8,711 bases of DNA from Desulfobacterales bacterium (lineage in GTDB: Bacteria; Desulfobacterota; Desulfobacteria; Desulfobacterales; Desulfobacteraceae). Shown piece after piece: positions 1-8,300 of the stretch. The notes under the pieces are model-generated. The model did no database searches, was not told the DNA's origin, and worked only from the letters and a program-made list of their open reading frames with translations. A program made the position numbers and the translations under genes. The first letter of the stretch is position 1; each line of letters starts with the position of its first letter. The stretch lies in assembly GCA_022361535.1 (NCBI GenBank), contig JAKSAU010000101.1:1-8711 (forward strand), written 5' to 3'.

Positions 1-1158
1 TGCATCCATCAATGTGGCGTTCTGCTCAAAGCCTTGCTCAATGGCTGCGGCATACACGATAGGTTTAAACGCTGAGCCGGGCTGGCGCATGGCTTGTACG
101 GCCCGGTTGAATTTGCTTTCTTGATAATCCCTTCCGCCTACCATGCTTCTTATCGCGCCGGTATGGACATCTAAAGCAATAAGGGCTGCCTGGGGGGCAG
201 GGGTTGGAACTTTATTTTTTTCCATACGTTGTTTTAGGGCGTCGAGTTGATGTATAAGTGCTCGCTCTGCTATTTTTTGACGCTTCATGTTAAGGGTGGT
301 ATGGATGGACAAACCGTCACCGTATGCAAGCCCCTGCTGTTGTTCAAGCTTATCTTTAAGGTAAGCTGCAAAGAAAGGTGCCGGTGCCTGGTAGACCCCC
401 TTTGATTCAACGACAACCGGTTCTGCATTGGCCTTGTCATGCTCTTTAGGTGTGATATATCCAAAGTCGCGCATCTGCCTTAAGACTATGGCCCGCCGCT
501 TTTTTGCCAGTTCAGGATTTCTCAGTGGTGAATATATACTTGGGGCTTTGGGCAACCCAGCGATAAGGGCCGCTTGTCCCAGTGTCAGACCGCTTGCAGA
601 GGTGTCAAAATAAGTTCGGGCGGCGGCTTCTACCCCATAGGCACCTGAACCCAGGTAGATGAGATTCAAATAGAGTTCGAGAATTTCATCCTTTGTGTAT
701 CGCCGCTCAATCTGAATCGACAAAAGCGCTTCCCGGATTTTTCTGACAATGGATTTTTCAGGAGAAAGAAATAAGGTTTTTGCAAGCTGTTGGGTAAGAG
801 TTGATGCTCCCTGCTTAAAACCGCCTGCTTTAATGTCGTGTATGATAGCCCTGGCAATGGCTTTAAGGTTGACCCCTGAATGGGAATAAAAGTTGCGATC
901 CTCGGTAACAATCAAGGCATTGACAAGGTTTTTGGGGATGGCATCAATATCAATAGGAAATCGTTTTTCCAGGTAAAATCTGGAGATCACCTTGTTATCG
1001 GAAGAGTATACGGTTGAGACGGCAGACGGTTTGAACTGTTTTAAATGGTTGATTTCGGGAAGATCATAAATAAGACCGGAGAAAGCCCCAACCATCAGGC
1101 CGGCTAAAAGGCCGGTGAAAACAATTACCCCAATCCATTTTTTTCCGGAAGAAATCAT
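1..1158 (-). CDS. Class A penicillin-binding protein (PBP1A family), N-terminal 386 residues, cut by window edge
   Basis: Bifunctional peptidoglycan synthase (mrcA/ponA type) that would polymerise lipid II into glycan strands and cross-link them in the periplasm while anchored in the inner membrane. The frame is open from the ATG at 1158 to the window edge with no stop. Visible order: short cytoplasmic tail; one membrane segment, about residues 8-31; glycosyltransferase family 51 domain, about 45-235, with EDRNFY (catalytic Glu86), QGASTLTQQ (116-124), RKIREALL (139-146) and the KDEILELYLN helix (156-165); then the start of the transpeptidase domain from about 324, with the SxxK nucleophile in GSAFKP (Ser362, Lys365). 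The SxN and KTG motifs lie beyond the edge. The gap between the two domains is short, about 85 residues; from memory, the active serine of E. coli PBP1A lies about 100 residues further along, so this is a compact form. The start codon overlaps the preceding stop as TGATG, with no Shine-Dalgarno, pointing to translational coupling. The catalytic motifs present are intact. Confidence 0.95.
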   Translation of the reverse strand, partial: MISSGKKWIGVIVFTGLLAGLMVGAFSGLIYDLPEINHLKQFKPSAVSTVYSSDNKVISRFYLEKRFPIDIDAIPKNLVNALIVTEDRNFYSHSGVNLKAIARAIIHDIKAGGFKQGASTLTQQLAKTLFLSPEKSIVRKIREALLSIQIERRYTKDEILELYLNLIYLGSGAYGVEAAARTYFDTSASGLTLGQAALIAGLPKAPSIYSPLRNPELAKKRRAIVLRQMRDFGYITPKEHDKANAEPVVVESKGVYQAPAPFFAAYLKDKLEQQQGLAYGDGLSIHTTLNMKRQKIAERALIHQLDALKQRMEKNKVPTPAPQAALIALDVHTGAIRSMVGGRDYQESKFNRAVQAMRQPGSAFKPIVYAAAIEQGFEQNATLMDA

Positions 1159-2834
1159 CAGGGGGTCAAGAATTTAAATACGGAGTCCTTAAAGTCTTCG
1201 TCTGTAAAGGGTTTATGCAATACTTTGTTGATACCCGATTTTTTGAGCATGGAATCATTTACATCAATATCTCCGTCCTTTTGCTCGACAAAATCACTCT
1301 GGGTTGTAATCATCAGAATCGGTAAATCCTGGCGGGTGAATTTCTTACGGACTTCACGGGACAGTTCAAGACCGCTGATATTAGGCATATTCAGGTCGGT
1401 GATCACAAGGTCGATATCCCCTGCAAGTATTTTTGGAATCGCATCTTCAGGGCGGTGAAATACCTCGGGTTCAAATCCCAATGCGGAGAGTTTGTTTTGA
1501 TACAGCCTGAGCATCATTTTTGAGTCATCTACAACAATGATTTTTGCTTTGCTGTCTTCCTGGCTTTCTTCTTTGGCAGGTTCACTGTCGGTGATTTCCT
1601 GGACAAGATCCTTTTGACCAATCCCGGACATATTCTTTATAAACGCTTTGCGGGTTGCAGGTGATGCATTTTCAACAACGTGCTTTTTGGCAAGAGCCTT
1701 AAACGAGTCTTCTTCCACAAGAAAGTTAAAGATATTTGTGGCTTCAGTATCAATAAGGGCAGCAACAGTTGTCATGGCTGCTTCAGAGTCTTCCCGGACA
1801 ATGTTTTTAAGTCCGGCCACCAAAGGTTTGGACAAGTTTTTATCAATGGCGCGTGCAGCACTCATACGAACTGACTCCACCGGGTCCTGCAGCCCTTGGG
1901 CAAGGCAGATGGCAGTTTTGGGTGAAGGAATCCGCTCCATGGCCTCGTAAGCAGCCTGCCGGATATTAGCATCCTTGGGTTGTGTATTTATAATATCCAT
2001 TATTGCAGATATGGCTGCCGGGTCCTTAAGGTACCCTAATGTTGTAACCAGATGGACCAAATAGTCGGCTTCTGCGTTTTTAAATGCCCGGGTCAGCAAT
2101 GGTGTGGCTTTGGTCCCCATTTTCATGAGTTGGTCTATGGCCGTATCTCTGACAATGGTAATAGGCGAAGCCAACAGGCCGGTCATTTTTTCAAGTGCAT
2201 AAATATCTTGCATCTCAGATAGAGATTCAACAGCAAGTTTATTTGTTTTTTCATCCTCGCCTAAAAATTGGAGTAACATGTCAACAGCATCGGTTGTTCC
2301 GTTGGCTCCTATGGCAAAGATGGCTGAGCGCCGGACTCCCATGTCTGTATGGCCCGCCAAAGGGGCAAAAACAGAAATGGTTTCCGGTTTACGAAATGCA
2401 CTTAATGAGTCTACAGCAGGCGCAACTATCTCAGGATCGGATTCGTTTTGAATTACATTGGTTAAGGCAGGTATTGTTTCCTCTAAAAAAAGATCTCCCG
2501 CTGCTTTAATAAATTGAATTTGGGTTGGCTTTTCATTATTTGCGATATACTCGATTACCAAATCAGTGTTTCCGTATGCTTTATCAAGAATGAGGTCATA
2601 AAGTCCTTCCTGGACGCCTTGATCAGCAATATCGATTTTGGTGAGGAACTCAAGAAGGGGAAACACAACTTTTTCAGGCCCTTTGGCCAGTTCCAGCAAG
2701 GCCTTTTTTTGCACGTCAACATCAACATTGGAGTCTGATGCAAACTGGAGAAGCGCTTTGGCCTTTACCACATCCTCTTCTTTGAGGCAGAATACCAATT
2801 CATCAATAAATTCTTTTGCATTAATGCTGCTCAT
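1158..2834 (-). CDS. HEAT-repeat protein with C-terminal response-regulator receiver domain
   Basis: 558 residues. Roughly residues 1-350 are an alpha-solenoid of HEAT-like repeats about 30 residues long; the clearest lie at about 133-160, 163-193, 224-255, 288-317 and 318-347, with the usual pattern of DPxxxVRxxA followed by a hydrophobic helix. A helical stretch (about 350-415) and an acidic linker (about 415-430) lead into a complete receiver domain (430-558): acidic pair Asp436/Asp437, phospho-acceptor Asp480 in the TDLNMP motif, Thr510 or Thr511, and Lys541 in KPF. The segment between the Thr and the Lys is about nine residues longer than in E. coli CheY. No signal peptide, membrane segment, DNA-binding or enzymatic domain is visible, so it is a cytoplasmic scaffold or output regulator. 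It lies 13 nt after cheR, with only a weak GAG upstream, so CheA is the likely phosphodonor (inference). I know of no characterised protein of this architecture; function unknown. Confidence 0.93.
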   Translation of the reverse strand: MSSINAKEFIDELVFCLKEEDVVKAKALLQFASDSNVDVDVQKKALLELAKGPEKVVFPLLEFLTKIDIADQGVQEGLYDLILDKAYGNTDLVIEYIANNEKPTQIQFIKAAGDLFLEETIPALTNVIQNESDPEIVAPAVDSLSAFRKPETISVFAPLAGHTDMGVRRSAIFAIGANGTTDAVDMLLQFLGEDEKTNKLAVESLSEMQDIYALEKMTGLLASPITIVRDTAIDQLMKMGTKATPLLTRAFKNAEADYLVHLVTTLGYLKDPAAISAIMDIINTQPKDANIRQAAYEAMERIPSPKTAICLAQGLQDPVESVRMSAARAIDKNLSKPLVAGLKNIVREDSEAAMTTVAALIDTEATNIFNFLVEEDSFKALAKKHVVENASPATRKAFIKNMSGIGQKDLVQEITDSEPAKEESQEDSKAKIIVVDDSKMMLRLYQNKLSALGFEPEVFHRPEDAIPKILAGDIDLVITDLNMPNISGLELSREVRKKFTRQDLPILMITTQSDFVEQKDGDIDVNDSMLKKSGINKVLHKPFTDEDFKDSVFKFLTP

Positions 2835-2847
2835 AAAAAACGTCTCA

Positions 2848-3690
2848 TCAGGTCTTAAATTGGTAAAAAACCGAGTTTAAATACTTATTTGACGCAAAAA
2901 GATCTGTGTCATTAACAAGGGATTCTGTCGATCCGATCAGCAGATATCCGTCAGGTTCAAGTACTTTGGCAATATTTGCATAAATTTTCCGGCGATCTTC
3001 ATTGGTGAAATAAATCATGACGTTCCGGCACAGGACGATATCGAACTTTCCGATTCCCACAAAAGGTTTCATCAGGTTCATTTTTTTAAACTGGGCCATA
3101 ACCCTTAATTCATCCTTGATTTTGTATTTATCGCCGTGAGGGTCAAAGTATTTGCTTAACCGGGAAGGATCTAAGCCCCTTGCCACTTCAAACTTATTGT
3201 AGGCACCATAGCTTGCCTGGGCAATGGCAGCGTCGGAAATGTCAGTGCCGAACAGTCGAATATTGTAATCTTTTGGTGTGACACCCATTTCTAACAGGGT
3301 CATGGCAATACTGTAGATTTCCTGCCCTGTTGAGTTGGCAGCGCTCCACAGCCGTATGGTGGGTTTGCCTATACCTCGAGATGACCGTTTATCAATGAGA
3401 TCCGGAAAAATCTTGTGTTGGAGCAGTTGAAACGGGGATTTATCCCTGAAGAAATAGGTCTCATTGGTGGAGATGGCATCAATGATCTGGTTTTCTATTT
3501 CTTTTTTGAAATCCAACTTGGATTTTCGCAATAACTCCGAGTAAGAGTTGCACCCGTATTTGCCGAGCAGGGGATTGAGCCGGGTTTCCAACAGGTATTC
3601 CTTCCCCACATCAAGGGCAATCCCTGATATCTCCAGGATATACTGGGCAAATAATTTAAACTCTTCAGGAGTTACGGTGATTTTGGTCAT
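2848..3690 (-). CDS. cheR: Chemoreceptor glutamate methyltransferase CheR
   Basis: 280 residues, the normal length. It would transfer a methyl group from S-adenosylmethionine to glutamates in the cytoplasmic domain of chemoreceptors, opposing CheB. The N-terminal helical domain is about residues 5-75. The catalytic domain follows, with TNETYFFRD (75-83), the SAM-binding loop around WSAANSTGQE (115-124), acidic FGTDIS (Asp150) and the CRNVMIYF motif (221-228). The glycine-rich loop differs slightly from the common SAACSTGEEPYS form: Gln123 and Ile125 replace Glu and Pro, but the second glutamate (Glu124) is kept, so activity is expected. No TPR extension is present. The gene starts 27 nt after cheB with no recognisable Shine-Dalgarno; the ATG is the only standard start after an in-frame TAA a few codons upstream. 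Confidence 0.96.
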   Translation of the reverse strand: MTKITVTPEEFKLFAQYILEISGIALDVGKEYLLETRLNPLLGKYGCNSYSELLRKSKLDFKKEIENQIIDAISTNETYFFRDKSPFQLLQHKIFPDLIDKRSSRGIGKPTIRLWSAANSTGQEIYSIAMTLLEMGVTPKDYNIRLFGTDISDAAIAQASYGAYNKFEVARGLDPSRLSKYFDPHGDKYKIKDELRVMAQFKKMNLMKPFVGIGKFDIVLCRNVMIYFTNEDRRKIYANIAKVLEPDGYLLIGSTESLVNDTDLFASNKYLNSVFYQFKT

Positions 3691-3717
3691 AATAATGTAA
3701 TGGCTTTATGTCTGTTG

Positions 3718-4824
3718 TTAGAGGATGACGGTTTTTACGATTTCGTCCGCTATCCTGTCCAATGGGGCTATAACATCTGCAACACCGGTTTCGATAGGCT
3801 CTTTGGGCATGCCGAAAACGGTACAGCTTTCTTCATCTTGGGCGATCACAACACTGCCATTTTTTTTCATTTGGGCAAGCCCTTTAGATCCGTCTGAACC
3901 CATACCGGTCATGATCACACCGGTAGATCGTCCCACATAATGCTGGGCAATAGAACGGAACAAATAATCCACCGAAGGCTTGCAGGAGTTTTCCGGAGGA
4001 TCATCGGTAATTTTTATTTTTCGGGTCAGTCCGTCAGCACCTGCAACGATTTTCATCTGTTTTCCGCCAGGGGCAATCAACACCTTTCCCGGTTCTATTA
4101 CGTCGCCATCTTCAGCTTCTTTGACGTCAAGTGCTGCCTTATTGTTCAAGCTGTTGGCCAACGATGCAGTAAACATAGGCGGCATATGCTGTACAATGAG
4201 TACAGGAGCCTTAAAATTCGCCGGCAGCATGGGAATCATTTTGGTTAATGCATTGGGCCCTCCCGTAGAAATCCCGATACCGATGATTTCAGATTTAGAT
4301 CGGATCACCGGAGTCTTGGGCAAACTGACCTTGGGCCGAACAGGCTTCTTAGCCGCAGGTTTAGGGGACTGGGGTGTCTTTTTTGTTGTCCTGGTCCTGT
4401 AGGCCGATAACCCACTTTTACGACGCTTTATAAGCTGTACAATGGGATCAAGAGCGGCTTTGACCTTGATCATATTGTCTGCCATTTTACCATCTTCGGG
4501 TTTTGGAACAAAATCAAACGCACCAAGTTCCAGTGCCCGTATGGTCATCTCACTACCCTGTTGGGTCAGCGTGGAGAGCATAACCACTAATGGTGGTTTC
4601 TCCATCGTTTTCAGTTCCTGGAGGACTTCAATGCCGTTAACCTCCGGCATTTCAATATCCAGGGTGATAAGGTCCGGTTTAAGGGTTTTAATTTTTGACA
4701 GTGCGATTTTACCGTTGTTCGCCGTTCCCACAACCTCTATGCCGGGAATCTCTTTGAGAACATCTCCTACGATTTTTCTGTAAACAATGGTATCATCAAC
4801 CACTACTGCTTTAATGGGGTCCAT
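3718..4824 (-). CDS. cheB: Chemoreceptor methylesterase/glutamine deamidase CheB
   Basis: 368 residues, normal for CheB. It would remove methyl groups from receptor glutamates, and in many species deamidates receptor glutamines; phosphorylation by CheA activates it and so closes the adaptation loop. The receiver domain (about 1-125) has Asp10/Asp11, phospho-acceptor Asp56 in LDIEMP, the Ser-Thr at 84-85 and Lys108 in the PKPE motif. A basic, proline-rich linker (about 133-176) precedes the esterase domain (about 178-368), whose catalytic triad is visible: Ser186 in GISTGGP, His213 in VQHMP, and Asp311 in TGMGSDG. The ATG overlaps the cheW stop by one base (TAATG), so it is probably translationally coupled to cheW. 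No receptor-type docking pentapeptide is seen at the C-terminus. Nothing suggests loss of function. Confidence 0.97.
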   Translation of the reverse strand: MDPIKAVVVDDTIVYRKIVGDVLKEIPGIEVVGTANNGKIALSKIKTLKPDLITLDIEMPEVNGIEVLQELKTMEKPPLVVMLSTLTQQGSEMTIRALELGAFDFVPKPEDGKMADNMIKVKAALDPIVQLIKRRKSGLSAYRTRTTKKTPQSPKPAAKKPVRPKVSLPKTPVIRSKSEIIGIGISTGGPNALTKMIPMLPANFKAPVLIVQHMPPMFTASLANSLNNKAALDVKEAEDGDVIEPGKVLIAPGGKQMKIVAGADGLTRKIKITDDPPENSCKPSVDYLFRSIAQHYVGRSTGVIMTGMGSDGSKGLAQMKKNGSVVIAQDEESCTVFGMPKEPIETGVADVIAPLDRIADEIVKTVIL

Positions 4825-5273
4825 TATTCTTTGAGTACCTCATCAATATCAAGAATTCCAATCAGTTGGTCTTCTGTTTTAAGTACCCCTTGGAAAAATT
4901 TTCCTTTGACCCCGCCTATATTGGATGGTGCAGGCTCGATATTTTCCTGTTGGGTCAGAACCACATCAGAAATGGCGTCAACCAGCAGTCCAATGTGCTC
5001 GTCTTCAGAATTGACAATGATGTTCCTGTTATCCTTGTCTTCAGTCACCGGGTCCAATCCCAGCTTTTTCCCCAAATCTATAATGGTGACAATCCGGCCC
5101 CTCAAGTTTAAAATTCCTTTTATATAATCTGAAGCCTGGGGAACTTTAGTAATTTCAAAATGTTTATTAATCTCCTGGATATTGAGAATGTTTATCCCGC
5201 ACAGAGCCCCTCCTACGTAAAAGGTGGAAAACTCAAGATCCGAGGATGTGGTTTCTACGTTGGTGTCGTTCAT
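4824..5273 (-). CDS. cheW: Chemotaxis coupling protein CheW
   Basis: 149 residues when started at the ATG at 5273, and essentially one CheW (SH3-like double beta-barrel) domain. It bridges chemoreceptor tips to the CheA kinase at the inner face of the membrane. Family signs are FSTFYVGG near the N-terminus, VPQASDYIKGILNLRGRIV (the conserved IKGxxNLRGxxxxxxDL stretch, about residues 44-68), and HIGLLVDAISDVV (about 93-105). A TTG eighteen bases further upstream would add six residues, but it falls inside the spacer and the AAGGAG at 5280-5285 lies exactly six bases before the ATG, so the shorter form is preferred. It follows cheA by 33 nt and overlaps cheB by one base. It is complete and unremarkable as a protein. 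Confidence 0.95.
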   Translation of the reverse strand: MNDTNVETTSSDLEFSTFYVGGALCGINILNIQEINKHFEITKVPQASDYIKGILNLRGRIVTIIDLGKKLGLDPVTEDKDNRNIIVNSEDEHIGLLVDAISDVVLTQQENIEPAPSNIGGVKGKFFQGVLKTEDQLIGILDIDEVLKE

Positions 5274-5279
5274 TTTCGT

Positions 5280-5285
5280 CTCCTT
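5280..5285 (-). promoter_or_regulatory. Ribosome binding site of cheW
   Basis: A perfect AAGGAG reads on the minus strand, followed by a six-base spacer (ACGAAA) and then ATG at 5273. This spacing is ideal and decides the cheW start. The stop of a seven-codon reading frame that begins on the cheA stop codon (5307-5284) overlaps the first two bases of this site. Confidence 0.85.
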
Positions 5286-5306
5286 AACCAATGGGTCTTA
5301 GGGGCA

Positions 5307-8300
5307 TTAAAGGTGCACGTATTTTCTGATAATTGACATGAGTTTTTCCCTGTCGAGTTTGATCTCATATTCATCAATCCCAACAGATCGTCCCTTTTCA
5401 ATGTGTGCCTCGCTGGCAAGGGAGGTCAGGGCAATGACACTCAAGTGGGAGTATTGAGGATCATTTTTAATCCGTTGGGTCAACTCAAACCCATCCATGT
5501 TGGGCATTTCAAGGTCAGTGACAACCAGGTCGATTTCATCTACACGCTCTTTGAGCAGTTCCCAGGCAATCAAACCGTCTTCAGCTTCAATTACCTTAAA
5601 CCCGTCTTCTTCCATGAAGCTTTTGACCTGATTCCGGAAAAAGGCGGAATCTTCTGCAAACAACAATATTTTTTCTCCGTCTTCAGCCATTGATGCGGCA
5701 GCTTGGGCCTCTTCCTTAAACCATTCCGGATTCAATATTTTTACCAACTCAAAAATATCCACCAGCAGGGTGGTATGATCATTGATGATCATAGATCCGC
5801 TTACGGCAGGCTGTTTCAGTGTACTGGTATCGATTTCCAAAACGACTTCTAAGGCATCCACCGGTGGGGTAACCATGAGACCCAGTTCTTTATCTTTTAC
5901 CTTGAATACAATAACTTCCTGTTGCTCTTTTTCAGGCAGCGCCTCTACCTCTGCGACCTGGGATAATTCGTATAAGGGTAATGAACCGCCACGGTACTGG
6001 ACAACTTTGCGGTCGCCGATTTGCTCGATATCTGAAGTCTGGATCCGTTCGATACGTTCTACAATGCTCAATGGAGCTGCAAAATGTTCAACTTCACCGT
6101 TTTTGAAGGTAAGCAGGGCAACCTTGTCCGCATTTGCCGCAGCCTCTTCTTCGGCGGCCTTAGCAGTTTGACCGGCTTCTGCAACAGTAGAAAGCTCTGC
6201 CATCTGTGCAAGGTTTGAAATATCAAGGATCAGGGCCACTTTACCGTCACCCATGATGGTGGCGCCGGCGTAAGCTGTGCATTTTTTCAAATGGCGGCCA
6301 ACCGGTTTAACTACGATTTCTTCTGAATCGTGAAGCTGGTCAACCACAAGGCCATATTTGAATGCACCGGCAGATACCACGGCAATGTTCATTGCAGATG
6401 TCGCATGGTAGCGGCGGTCTTCTCCGCGTTCCACCATTTCTTTTTCTTCGGTTTGTTCTGCTGCCTCTTCGGCTGTAAGGTGGGTTTTAGACCTGCGGTC
6501 TGCAATATTTTTTCGCCGGTCTACTTTTTCAGTATTATCAGCCGGGTCCGTATACGTTCTTTCAATACCGAGCATGTCAGCTAAGTTCAGCAGGGGAAGC
6601 AGTTCTCCCCTCAAGCGGACAACAGCGGCATCTCCGACTTTTTCAATTTTATCTTTAACCTGGCCTGCAGGAATCCTGAGCAGCTCGTTAAGGTTTACCT
6701 GAGGCAGGGCATAGCGCTCATTGCCCACTGAAGTAATTTGGCTGGGTATAATGGCCAGGGTCAGTGGCAGTTTGATCTGGATATCGGTTCCCTGTCCAGG
6801 TGTTGAATCTAGTTCAATGATACCGCCGAGAGTCTCAATATTGGTGACAACAACATCCATGCCAACGCCACGGCCGGATACATCCGTTACTTCTTTGGCT
6901 GTTGAAAAACCGGGCAAGAATATCAACTCCATCTTCTGCTTGTCTGACATTTCTGCCACCCGTGCATCGGAGATCAACCCTTTGTCTATGGCTGAAGAGG
7001 CTATCTTGCCGGGATTCAGGCCACGACCGTCATCAGAGATTACAATATTGACCTGGCCTGCATCATGGAATGCCTTGAGCGTTATTTTACCGGTACCGTT
7101 TTTCCCCATCTGTTCCCTTTCCATTGGGGTTTCGATTCCGTGGTCAACAGAATTTCTGACCAGATGGGTTAGGGGGTCATTAATGGATTCCAGGATTGTT
7201 TTATCGAGCTCAACATCCTTGCCTTCGATTTCAAGCTCAATGGATTTGCCCAATTGTTGGGACAAGTCTCGAACTACCCTTGTGAATTTGTTCAAGATGT
7301 TGGCAATAGGCTGCATCCGGGTTCTCATGATCGCCTCTTGGAGTTCCGAGGTGATCATATCGATTCGCTGGCTTGACAATTCTGTGGCTTTTGAATTGGA
7401 TGAGTTAATACCCTGAAGAAGTTGGTTCCGGCTCAACACCAATTCACCTGCAAGGTTCATCAGGGTGTCAAGCAGCCCGACGTTTACCCTTAAAGAGGTC
7501 TGAGGCTTGGCGCCAAGGTTCAAGTCCTTGTCTTGAGTTTTGGCCGCAGGGGCAGTTGTTTTTTGAACTTTTTCCGTGACTACTTGAGGTGCCGGTGTTG
7601 GTGAAGCCTGCTGAACAGGAGCCGCTGCCGGAGCTTCCACAGCCGCTTCTGCAACAGGTGCCTCCTGGACAGGCGCCTGTACGGTTTCTTGTGCAGGTTC
7701 CAGGGCCGGCTGATCTTCGTCAGTGCTTTCCGACGCCGGCATGATCATTTCATCAGTGATCATATGGATATACTGGCTGGAAATGTCAAACAATGTTTCG
7801 GTCATATCCTGCTCGATAATGGAAGCAAAAAGTACCTGGAAAGGAATCCGGTTTGGTGCGCCTGCATCTTCAAGGGTGCCTACTGAGGTAAAATCAATGC
7901 GGGTTTCGACGATTGTTCCGGTCTTTTGAAGGTTATTTAATACCTCAAGGGGATTTTTTGATTTCCTGTGGATATCGTTGATCATGTCATATTCAACAAG
8001 AAACAGATTTTTTCCCTCGTTTTTGTAAGTTTCGACCTCATACAAGGAAACCTGTTTGAAAATCCGGCCATCCCGAAGGACGATATCTACCTGTTCGGAA
8101 ACCATCTCTTTTTGCTCTTCAGGTAAAGATGATTTAGTGATGTTTTCCAAGGCTTCAACATGACTTGAGATATCGATATCATTGCTGGTTTCAATGTTGT
8201 TAAGAAGGTTTTCCAACTCGTCGAAACCCTTTAGCAAAACGCTGATTCTGTTGGAATCCGGTGTCAGTTCACTGTTCCGGATGAGTCCCAAAACGTTTTC

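Noticed and set aside
666..911. Minus-strand open frame of 81 codons within the PBP gene
   Set aside because: A different frame of the same strand; the PBP frame carries the glycosyltransferase motifs across this stretch, so this one is a shadow.
1..1158. Possible broken gene, because no closed reading frame covers this stretch
   Set aside because: The frame is continuous from the ATG at 1158 to the edge with all expected motifs; it is truncated by the window only.
3980..4402. Plus-strand open frame of 140 codons opposite cheB
   Set aside because: Fully antisense to the CheB esterase domain and linker, with low-complexity composition and no ribosome site.
6721..7416. Long plus-strand open frame of 231 codons opposite cheA
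   Set aside because: It lies wholly inside the conserved kinase region of cheA, has no Shine-Dalgarno, and is serine-rich in the way typical of antisense frames of coding DNA.
7560..7745. Repeat or insertion within cheA
   Set aside because: This encodes the Ala/Pro/Glu/Gln-rich flexible linker between the P2-like and P3 regions, common in CheA; the frame is intact.
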